From: Ciona savignyi
Lineage: Eukaryota > Chordata > Ascidiacea > Phlebobranchia > Cionidae
Reading direction: 5' to 3'
DNA length: 64,000 bases
NCBI GenBank assembly: GCA_000149265.1
Contig: CH002966.1
Span: 60,943-124,942, forward strand
Below the pieces are notes generated by a model, which ran no database searches, was not told where the DNA came from, and worked only from the letters and a program-made list of their open reading frames with translations. The position numbers were made by a program, and so were the translations under genes. Each line of letters starts with the position of its first letter. Positions within the stretch are counted from its first letter, which is position 1. Shown piece by piece: positions 42,766-53,400 of the stretch.

Positions 42766-43130
42766 GTCGGCAACCTTTAAATTTGCCCTTAAAGGGCCAT
42801 TTGAATCTATATTCCTAAAATAATAATAAATGGGAGCCGCAAAACTTTTATTATTTTCGCAATAGAAGCAAAAACACTGTGTGAGATAAAGAGTGTTTTT
42901 CTGTTTGGGTCACTTTTGCAAAGTTTTAAACCTTATCGGACCTCTATGCGCGGCAGTATGCGACAAGTGGTACCCTCCATGAGTCATTGTTTTTAAACGA
43001 GTGTTTTGGTGAGTAACAATGGTGGTGATTCCCCAATGTTTGTTTGGTTGGAAGCAGCATGTGCTAGCTGCGAGCCGGTGTTCTCGTCCTCCTTAATACA
43101 CTCCTTAATACACGCCCTCCTTAATACACT
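42766..43130. mobile_element. hAT-type element, one end only
   Basis: Starts CAGGGGTCGGCAACCTTT at 42766, a typical hAT end, followed by 'ttaaagggccatttg'. The opposite end was not found, so it is truncated or diverged. Confidence 0.5.
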
Positions 43131-43454
43131 TGGTGAGAGTGTTGTGATATTTTAATTCAGTATGCTATTTTTTACTTTCATGATATAATTTTCTATTTTT
43201 GACTGTAAAATTTTAATTGACTTTCCAATAGTAAAACAAAGTAGTTAAATTGACTTTCCAGTAGTAAAACAAAGAATGTCAGTACTACAAATACCAGAAA
43301 CGGCCGCCGTGCGTATAATCTCGCGCCTGGCAGAAGTTTCCCTGGTGTAGTTTATCTAACGTTTACGACCTAGTGTTTTCTATTTCAAAGCATATACTGT
43401 ATCTTGTGGTCATATGCGGTATGTGAGAGTCGATATTTCCTTTCTGTGGTTCAG

Positions 43455-43580
43455 ACTTACAGATTAGTCTACTAGTTAACTGCGTCGCCTTCCAGCCGAA
43501 GGATTGCAGATTCGAAACTAGTCGCTAGCTAGTCGGGTTTGTCCTTGCGGGTGAGGCACTTAACAAACTTTATAGATGGG
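43455..43580 (+). repeat. SINE-A, 5' part
   Basis: 'agattagtctactagttaactgcgtcgcc' and 'actagtcgctagctagtcgg' match; it breaks off after 'gaggcacttaacaaactt'. Confidence 0.7.
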
Positions 43581-44183
43581 TTTGGGATACGCATTTTTAG
43601 TTCGTTTTTAAAATTCCTTTGGAAACCCGTTTTATCCAATGACCTGGCGACCGGACATGTCTGTTACCAACGTGACGTAGATAGAAAAAGGAGTAAAATC
43701 AGTATGAATCTTAAAATACCACATTTATATTTTACTGCTTTTTTGTTTTTCTTTTACATTTCTACGTCCCGGTGGTGGTGACAAGTATGTCCAAACACCA
43801 GGTCGTTGGAATTATCGGAATCCAATCATGTTGAAACTTTGGCCGATGTTTGTCTTGACCTTTCATTTTACCAAAATTCCAACCGAATTCTCGCTATCGG
43901 GAAAATGCAAAAAAAGGAAGTTTATTTTCAGCATTTTCGCCTATATCTCCGGATTGAAAAAGAGTATTTACTAGGCTACTTTAAAATGTAACATGAATAA
44001 GAAATACACTTTTAAATAACCCTGTTTACGCAAGAAAATCACCTAAATTAAAATATGCGTAAGTAATCATAAATACAAATTATGATTGCGATTCACTATG
44101 GCTTTCTTCGGCAGATTGCCATGTTTAAGCAAATGCGTGGAGTACCGTAAATTGGTTACGAAATCTCAACAGACGCCTTTAAC

Positions 44184-44260
44184 ATACACAACACACTACA
44201 ATAGCAGCGGTAACCCGATGGTGGGTTGATCTGACGATTGTCCGTTGTTTAGCCAGTGAT
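44184..44260 (+). repeat. SINE-A, internal fragment
   Basis: 'acacaacacactacaatagc' to 'tgacgattgtccg'. Confidence 0.65.
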
Positions 44261-44306
44261 AGGATTCAAAATTTTAAGAACAGGTTATCTTTTGTATCGC
44301 ACTTAC

Positions 44307-44336
44307 CAACAACAGGTTCCCTAAAAGGTCTAATGT
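44307..44336 (-). other. Possible 30-bp exon, strong splice sites
   Basis: On the reverse strand an excellent acceptor (cttgcttttttacag) and donor (gtaagt) enclose 30 bases, open in all but one frame. It may be a 5' exon of the zinc-finger gene: in phase 0 it would add ten residues (TLDLLGNLLL) before the exon with the start codon. No independent evidence. Confidence 0.3.
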
Positions 44337-44489
44337 CTGTAAAAAAGCAAGAATCGGATCGGTGATTTTTCAGACGTCCCAAGAACGGGTTTGACCAAAT
44401 CCATGCGAACCTCTCAAATCCCATCGCTGTGCTTAGCCCTTGCATTTTCCAAAGCACAAAGATAAAACATAAGTATTCTACCCTATTCT

Positions 44490-44550
44490 ATTCTGATAAA
44501 AACTAGAGAGTGTCAGCCACGTGTTTAACCACCACTATTTTGTAAAACAC
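44490..44550 (-). repeat. End fragment of the tandem-core element
   Basis: 'actagagagtgtcagccacgtg' and 'aaccaccactattttgtaaaac' (shortened) equal the right end of the element at 24360-26535, here inverted, with the CTAG terminus followed by T on the reverse strand. Confidence 0.7.
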
Positions 44551-44657
44551 ATCGTTGGACTTGAGGATCGAATTTCATAATATATAGTATAAAGAATGTC
44601 CAAGTTGTTTAAATCCAAGCTGTTTAACTAAATATTGACAAGCCAAATTATTACCAG

Positions 44658-44955
44658 TTGTCCGGCCCGTTGGTCTAACGGTTAAGTGTGTCGCCTTTCA
44701 ATCGAAAGGTTGTAGGTGCAAAAAAGGTCGCTAGCTAGTCGGTTGTGTCCTTGGGCAAGGCACTTTACGGACATTGCTTGAACCCAGCGGATTAATGGGT
44801 TTTACCAAATTGAAAGAACGTGTCTATCATATACATCACACTGCAATAGCTCCGGTAACCTGACCATGGGCGCGGGGTGACGATTGCCCGTGTGTTAACC
44901 CCCTTGGTTTTTCCATTCACGGGGATAAAGATGAATATCCTATCCTATCCTACCA
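44658..44955 (+). repeat. SINE-A, full length
   Basis: Very similar to the copies at 38905 and 45307, sharing 'ggttgtaggtgcaaaaa' where others have the tRNA box B, so these three belong to a younger subfamily. A short extra SINE end follows at 44960-45050. Confidence 0.9.
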
Positions 44956-45306
44956 TGCTGTTAACAGACAACATTGCCCGTGTAATACCCTCTTGATTTC
45001 CCCCCTTACGCATATAAAACATGAATATATTTTATCCTAAACAGCAACCACTTTGGCAACGCAAAACCTTTTTGCCGAAACCAGACAATTACAGTAAAAT
45101 AATGAGATGTAAGATCCAAACGTTTTCAGTTTGCACTATAGTGTCCAATCGTCGCATTCACCATTACGAAACAAAATAATTAATGTAATTATATTTTTGC
45201 GTTACTGTTCAGAAACGCATGTGATATAAGAGAGGAAGCTTGACATTCGATATTACTGAGAAAACATAACTTCCCGAACAATAAGTCTGTTCAAATCTTT
45301 TAAATC

Positions 45307-45597
45307 CGGCCCGGTGGTCTAGCGGTTAAGTACGTCGCCTTTCAATCGAAAGGTTGTAGGTGCAAAAATGGTCGCTAGCTAGTCGGTTGTGTCCTTGGGC
45401 AAGGCACTTTACGGACATTGCCTGAACCCAGCGGATAAATGGGTTCTACCAAATTGAAGGAACGTGTCTATTATATACAACACACTGTAATAGCTCCGGT
45501 AACCCGACGATGGGCGCGAGGTGATCTGACGATTGCCCGTGTGATAACCCCCTAGGTTTTCCCATTCACGGGGATAAACATGAATATCCTATCCTCC
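45307..45597 (+). repeat. SINE-A, full length, young subfamily
   Basis: Nearly identical to 44658-44955, with the 'ggtgcaaaaatggtcgctagc' variant. Confidence 0.92.
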
Positions 45598-45702
45598 TAT
45601 CATAACAGAAACGTAGGCCTATACAGGAGCCATTCCTTTGTTATGCCTTAATATCAAAATTTCAATCATTTTAAAGCCATTTATAAAGAAAATAACTCTA
45701 CT

Positions 45703-46380
45703 AAAAACACTAAAGTGTGTCAACCACTTGTTTAACCACCACTATTTGTAAAACACATGTTGTATGCCATTTATTCATGTTACAGGGTCCCTAACCACAA
45801 TTTGTATTTTATACACTGAGTATGTAGTTTGTTTTATGGTTTTCAGGGAATTACCCTGTTTTTAGTATTTAAGTTTTCTGTTTTTTATGTGGGTCATGTT
45901 ATGTAACAATTAGTTTAAATGTGATTTGTTGATTCCTTGTTGGAGATGTCAGTGCGATATGGCATGCCTGTCACAATCATAATTGAGGAACATATCTTCG
46001 CTTTTAAGGGGATTACCCTAATAAATGTTTTCTTTTTGTTAATTGGCACATAGTGTCTAATGGTCTAACATTTTCACAAATCTGATCAAAATTAAGCGCT
46101 ATGCCCGAAAAAGGGTAATTTTTTAGAAAAAGTTATTAAACTTCCAGGGGAATTCCACTGGATTTATGACCCAAACATTTGGTTTTTGCATATCTAAACC
46201 ATGTTGTCTAACAAATGACAAAGTTTCATTGCGATTCCATTACTTCCTCTGGTAGATGTCGGGGCGACATACTATGCCTCTCATGCGTTTAACGAAGAAA
46301 AAAACGGCAAAAAAAACGGACAAAAATAATGTGTCCCATTTTTTCAAATGGGACCCATAACAAGCGCGTTTTAAACCATG
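45703..46380 (-). mobile_element. Tandem-core element, short version with one core
   Basis: Starts 'aaagtgtgtcaaccacttg' and ends 'tttcaaatgggacccataa', the two ends of 24360-26535 in inverse order, with one 340-bp core at about 46010-46330. It gives the basic layout of the element. Confidence 0.75.
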
Positions 46381-46389
46381 AAAGCAAAA

Positions 46390-47440
46390 ACGCTCAAGAC
46401 TTTGCACAGCCAGCAATGTATTTTTTAGGATTCACAAGTTAAAACGAGCTCAGTTGCCAATTTAGTACGTACCAACAGGAATTCTGTGCCCAAAAATGAT
46501 CACCAAACTTAAAAACCACCAGTTCCGTAAGTTATATCGTCAACGTCATAATGTAGAAGAGAAATTTACCACTTTCTGAGCAAAAGCCATTTGTTCTACG
46601 CTTGTTATATGTGTGCAAGCACCACCATTATTGGTGAAAATTATTTTTTTTAACTTGTCAAATGATTTAAAGCGGTTTGAAAAAATAGTCAAAGTGACCA
46701 AACGGATGATTTAAAATTCGTTTAAAAGACAGTTTTAGCCGTTAAACATAAACCGTTTAAAGTGTTCAATTGGCATTTAGAAGTGTAATTAATAGTTGAT
46801 CGTTTATAATAACAGAAGAGAAAAACATTTGAAAGTTCATTATTAAGTTTGATTTTAACGCTCAGATTAGGTCCATTCGTATAAAAGACGGGAATAATAT
46901 ATGAAACGCACATACAGCACCGCGGGCATCAACAGTGTTCGTTGTTACCGATGAAAAAGGATTTCTAACCGAGCACCTAAAGGGGGGGGGGTCAACCAAA
47001 AATAGAGACGGCGTATATACAACATGCCTTGCGCGACCATTGGCGGCAGCAAGTGCGAGCGACACCGCGTGGAAAAAAAGCACCAGTGGAATTAGCTGGC
47101 CAAGTAACGCGACTATACAGCGAGACGGTTAATAATGTACAGAAATTTCAAGGGAATTAATGCGTACAGAAATCGGCACACCGTATAAAAAGTAAAACAC
47201 ATACGCACGACCGAAAACGCTTGGGGAAAGTCAACTGAGTTTTGGCACTTCGCAGGATCTAAGCGACGGATAAAGAGGCCTATACTGCCGAGCGTAGTAG
47301 AGCCTGATAATATTGCTTTATACAGTGCTGCACAAATACTGGGGTAACTAGAGAAGTGCTTTCGGTTCTTATGTACGGCGGTGCTGGTTGTACTGCTGTT
47401 AGGATGGATACACGCTGGGTTCTTCGTAACCAAATCTGTT
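46390..47440 (-). other. Downstream region of the R3HCC1L-type gene
   Basis: No coding exon found. The open reverse-strand frame at 47113-47433 lies just after the stop of the R3HCC1L-type gene and is probably 3' untranslated sequence. Confidence 0.45.
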
Positions 47441-47441
47441 T

Positions 47442-50400
47442 TTATTTTTCTGAAACGAAATGTAGATATAGTTAATATAAAGTAAACTGTCAGAATAGTT
47501 AACTCTTATCTAAGCGGAAAGGGATACAGAAGGATAACATGTCTATTTTCACTTAAGCTGATAAAAAATGTAATGTTCCGTTAAATAAGCGTCGGTGGGT
47601 TAACACCAAATCCTCACTTGTGTTGCTGAAACAACCAACATTTTAATTTGCTTTATACACGAAACTCACACCGACCACTATAACTCAATTGAGCATTTCA
47701 TTTGTTTTGTGTTATGAAGGCAACTTACTTGAAGTGCGTTTTGCGGAAGATCGGCTCGATTGACCAAGGGAACCCGCGATCATTCGCTTTGCGACCGAGT
47801 TGTTGGTTTTTGGACGTTGGGAGCGTATTTCCTCGAATTCTGTGGGTAGGCGGGTGGGTTAGTACGGGTGGGTGAATTAGAATAGGGGGTGCGTGGGTTA
47901 AAATAGGGGGTAATGTGGGTTAGAATAGGGGGTGCATGGGTTAGAAATGGGGATGCGTAGGTTAGAATTGGTGGTAATGTGGTTTAGAATCGGGGGTACA
48001 TGGGATAGAATATGGGTGCGTGAGTTAGAATAGAGGGTGATTGGGTAAGAATCGGGGGTGCGTAGGTTAAAATAGGGTGCATGGGTTAGAATAAGGGGTA
48101 GGTGAGTTAGAATGGGTAGAAATGTGGGTTAGAACGGGTAGGATGCGAATAACCATGTTTTTTTAATTTAGAAGAACAAAACAAAAGACTTCTTCGAGCC
48201 CACGGTTGATTTTAGTAGTTATTAAGCTGGGTGGTGCATTTAATTGTTTCTTTAAAATTCACTAGAGACAAATCATTTGATATTTGTCAAGAACACACCC
48301 GCGCAAAAACACTACAAAAATATTATTTTATCTGTTTGATACAAGAATTGTAATTTATGTGCATAAGAATAAATTAATCCATTCCTGGTGTAGTTAACAT
48401 AAAATAACGTTATTTGTGCATCACCCAACCTTAGTCACAACAGAAAAACGTAAAAAGGAAAACGATAAAAAGCTGTTGAACAGCATCGTCATTTACTTTC
48501 GTTTTCCAATTTGGCTTTCGCCTTTGCTTTTGTTTGCTTGCTAGCGTCACTTAGCGGTCGAGTTTCGAAAGCGGGAAATTTCTGCGACGCCAGTTCGGCG
48601 GCCATGTTGTCCGTTGGCAAGGTGCACAGTGCGTGGGTTGGGTCGACACGGGCGAGTCTAAGTCCCCTGGTTGATAGAAAGCACTTGTTAAGAAGGGTAA
48701 AATTCGAACCCGTTATGGGCTCGTCAGTAGGTCCGTTTTTTCGATTCACAATACCAAATTATATACAAAAAATGCCCTTTGAAGTACGGCCGTGTGGCCA
48801 AATGGTTACCGCGACCGATACATATACCAACAAAGTACCTGTAAAAACTTTCCAAGTGATAACCGTAGTATGGATTTGAAACTTAGCTCGGTTAAAAATA
48901 AAATAAAAAATGGCCTTTAAATTTTATTGTTTTACAATGGTATAGTTAATTTCGGTTGACTGTAAAATTCAAGTAAGTTACTTGAAGATTATTGCCATTT
49001 CGCACTTACTAAATTTTTTCATTACCGAGCCGTGTTTCGAACCCAAAATGGGCTAGCGACTTGCACCGTTTTTTTTGTGTAGGAGTTTGTATATGTATCA
49101 GTCGTAAGTCTTGTTAACCGTTCGGCCACACAACCGTAATATAAACTCATTATTCACATATCAATGCCAGGTGTAATCTAATATTAATACAACGTTATTA
49201 CGTTGCGTTGAATAAATTGACATTTACGGAAGACTTATCCGGCAGATGGAAAATATAATTATGATAATAAAAACTAGGGACACTTGAGTAACGGAATACC
49301 ACGCGTTAGCGGTTATTAAGTTGACATTTGTGTTGAAAATGTGTAAAACTAATGGAGGGTAGAAGGGAAGGTAAAACCTATTTAGTAATTCTAAACTCTA
49401 CGTCTCTGCCTAAAACACTAAACCTAGAATTAGCTATAAACCTAACCTGAGTAATAATCCTAACGCCATAATATTCGTTTTACCGTGCTCTTTTTGTCTT
49501 TTTTGTTATCAAAAGCCGGAAATACGAACGAATATTCTTGTTTATCCCTGTGGGTGGGAAAACGCAAGGGGCGTTAACACACGGGCAATCGTCAGATTAC
49601 CTCGCGCCCAGCGTCGATTTACCGAAGCTAATGCAGTGTGTTGTACATGATTGTGACGTTTCTTAGTTTTAATTCACCTCATTAAATGACTGTTTAGGCA
49701 GTTTTTCAAATACTCGTATAGGGTTTGAATCTTGCAACCTTTCGGCTGCCTGCAGACTGCGAACACTCACACCGACTTAAGCGCATGGTCTATTCCTGAA
49801 AAACATTTTCTTGTCGTACGACAGAAAACGTGTGCGTTAATATTGGACGGTGTGAATCGGCGCATAAGAGACAATGCGTTCTATGTGAAAAACGTCGCGC
49901 CGACACTACAAAAAAACGAACGCTTTGGTGTGAACTCGGCATTAGGGAACCATCCAACCCAAATGGCTTACCTGTAGTGGCTTAACTGCTGAGTGACGTC
50001 TATATCACTCATTGTGGAAGGGAAGTTGTAAATCTCGACGAATTTCTTGAACTGAGGCGCGCTCCACATGTCCTTGTTGGGTTGGAACTTGTAATAATCA
50101 AACTCGGGTTCCTGCGGTGATACCGAGGTTAGTTGTGAAATTTCTTTGAAATCACTTCGGCTACTTTATAAGTAGAAACATTGCCTTGTAAAAATCAAGT
50201 TCCGATCAAACTATTCAATAACTACCAGCTGCGTTTTAGTTGAGGTTAGTTGTGAATAAAAGTCGGATTTTCATTGAAATCTATTCGGTTACTTTAAGCA
50301 GAAACAATTGTTTGCCTTGTAAAAATCAAGTTTCGTTTAAACTATTTAATATTTAGGAGCTACGTTTTTCTAAATTCTAGGATATCTTACACGGGCAATC

Positions 50401-53400
50401 GTCAGATTCAGTGCCAAAAATCCATCAAATTTGGGGCGAGTAAGAAATCACTAGCGTGTGGAAACTTACGCAAGTAACGGGAGCAATTATATACTCCAGT
50501 ATTCCAAAGCCCCTTTTAATAGTAACAAAAAACGGTCGCAATAACAAGGATTTGTTTTTTATTTCCCTATATCAGTTTAATAAAAAACGGTCACGGTAAA
50601 CGTTAATTAGTTTTTTTTATTTGCGTAAGTAAATTCTTACTCGCAAGGCGTGCGTTACTGGTGTTACTACGGCGGAATTTTGGCCCTGAGATTATTACTA
50701 AGCGCCCACAAGTCGGCCTACCTAAGCTATTGCAGTATGTTGGCTATAATTTACACAATTTGGCAGAATCTATAATTCTACTGGGTTCAGGAAATGTCCG
50801 TTAAGTGCCTTGCCCAAACGACCAGTTTCAACCACGCAAACTTTCAGTTACCAAAGCTATTATTTTTTATATATGAGTGAGATGTTTCTTCAACGATCTA
50901 TCGGGAAAAGGGAAATTGTTACAGTAGTAACACCACTAGGGCTGTGCAAATTCCTAAAAAAATCTTAACGGTTAACCGATCCAAAAATAAATCGGTTAAC
51001 CGGTTAACCGATTAAATCGGCATTTTTTCCTACTCGATGTAACGATGCAAGCTGACCTCACGGCGTTATAAAACAACCTGCTTATAGCGTGTATTGTTAT
51101 CTTGCGCTGCCGCAAGGCCCGTGTCTTCACAAGATAAGGCCACTTTCCGTCATCTTACGTTTAAATCTTATATTCTTATCGTACCGTACGTCGCACTAGT
51201 CAAAACATCGGTGGCCCGCACGAACTGGCCGCTTAATTCGACAAAATATTAAGTCTATTATGGGAACTAAAGTTTTACAATTAGAAGTTTGCCTATTGTT
51301 CGACTTTACTTTTTTCAATTAATACACGTGGCCATAACATTGTATACTAAGGCTGTGCAAGGACCTAGACTCTTATAAAGGTTAACCGATCGAAGAAAAG
51401 AACATAGGAAAAACGCTTGCGGGAGTGCGTCAGAGGTCCTGTATTGAATCTAGGTCAACGTAACCCTAGGTCAAACCGCCGATCAAAGCAATAAACACCG
51501 CGAGCCGATCAAAGCAATAAACACCGCGACGAATCGTTAGAAAAGCGGCGCTGCGGTTAGCAACGCCAAGACCTACAAAATCATACCAAGTCGATACGAT
51601 CTCGAGGTCTCGACCGTTACTCGTACCATCACTTAGGCCTACCGCAAGTCAACTGCGTGGTCTTTAAAAAAGAACAACCACCATATAAATTATTTTGTTA
51701 TCATGCGCTGTTGTAGGCTGAAAAACGAACACAGTCGGTTAACCATTTATTGACTTCATTGACAGTGAACTGACGTCCACGTTAACTTCGCACATCCCTA
51801 CTTACGTAAAGTAATTCCGACGTCCGTAATTTCGTAATTACGCCGAGCTCTAATCGGTTAACCATTTACCGATTTTATTAACGGTTAACTGACGTCCCGT
51901 CGGTTAACCGGTTAACCGTTAACCGATGCACAGCCCTAAACACCACACCACATATCCTTACTAAAACATCCCAAAGACGGCAACAAACGAAATCACTGTA
52001 ATGCAGACCGCCATCCGAAATGTTTAAAAAACATTATTGACGCTCTAATTTCTTTTCGCGGGTTCTAAACTGGTCGCTAGCTAGTCGGTCGTGTCCTTGG
52101 GCAAGGCACTTAACGGACATATCCTGAACATAGTAGAATTATGGATTCTAACAGCATTAATAGTTAAACAAAGGCAGCGCTGCTATAGTTCCAACGCGCC
52201 ACATGATTATAACAAGCAGCACCCACCTGTATTACCACCATCTCGCCGTCGACCTCGATAACCTGATTTGATCCGTTTGTCGTCACAGGGGGTTTCCCCG
52301 GCGCCATCGACTCAGCGGTGCTAGTGGGTTTTTCTTCGTGTTCGCTCGGTTTGTGGTTTTCTGTTTAGTGAAAGGGGGGTTATATAGTTGCATAGTGGTT
52401 GCGTTAGTATGTAGATGCGACAATAGTGATTGGAATCAACAAAGTCAATATTATTGAACGCGTATTGTGTGTAAGTTTCGGTCAAAATTTTGCCTTTTTC
52501 GTGCGTGGGTTCTTGAACGTTGGTACCAATAATATGATAAAAAGTAGGGTAAAAGGGGGGAGGATTTAGGTCAGGTAGCCTGGATAACACTAAATAGGGA
52601 AGGAGGGAGACTGCAGTCAAACGTTGGCGGGACTCTGGGCTCGAGTTTCCCGGCGTTTTTATCCTGTTTCAACCCTTCCAATGTACACAATTCTATGGAA
52701 GCCTGTTTTGTGTAAATACCACACTGGTACCAGCAACGTGTGATCTGTACCGCCGGCAATAATAGGATAGGATATCGAGGTTTATCTCCGTGAATAGGAA
52801 ACCTCGACTGTCGTTATCACACGGGCAATCGTCAGATCACCTGGGGCCCACCGTAGGGTTACCGAAGCTATTGCAGTGTTGTATATGATTCAGACGTTCC
52901 TTCAATTCGGTAGAAGCCAACATTTAACTAAATTCAAGCAATGTCCGTAAAGTGCTTTGCCCACATTGCATAAACCAAGCGGAATGATGGGTTCTACCTT
53001 GCACGTCCACACAAGTCGCATCAGCAATGCGTCTCGTATGGCATTTGGTGTAGAATATAATATAACCGGAAATAGTTAATAAGTTTTTGTTGCTTTAAAA
53101 AGCGAAAAAGGTTTTAAAAAAGGTTTTGCTATCACACGGTGTATTATATCATGCCATGCTACATTCACAAGTGCTCAGAAATAATAGGATTATGAAAAGT
53201 AATGCTTGGTATCATTAGAGGGTATATACCGTCGGTGGTAGAGCTATCTGACGCCGAGGTGGTCTGTCTGGCGTCTTTCACTTCGCCATTTTCACCGTCG
53301 CTCGCTGTTGAGCTTGCATCGGAATCGGGGTCGTCAATCAGCGGGACTTCGAGGTGTTTTGGTGCCGCGAAAGGTTCAGGCGTTCCCGAGCTCCCGGGTC

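Noticed and set aside
47850-48145. Interstitial telomere (GGGTTAG-like units)
   Set aside because: Units are 19-25 bp and irregular, not TTAGGG hexamers.
48489-48749. Complete 86-codon reverse frame ending LENESK
   Set aside because: Its stop lies just beyond a donor at 48496 that, in phase 1, joins the next exon and continues the R3HCC1L-type homology; its start lies in a SINE-B.
52227-52307. ATG at 52307 as the start of a separate short gene
   Set aside because: The exon is open upstream to a strong acceptor at 52361 whose phase fits the large exon. Kept only as an alternative.
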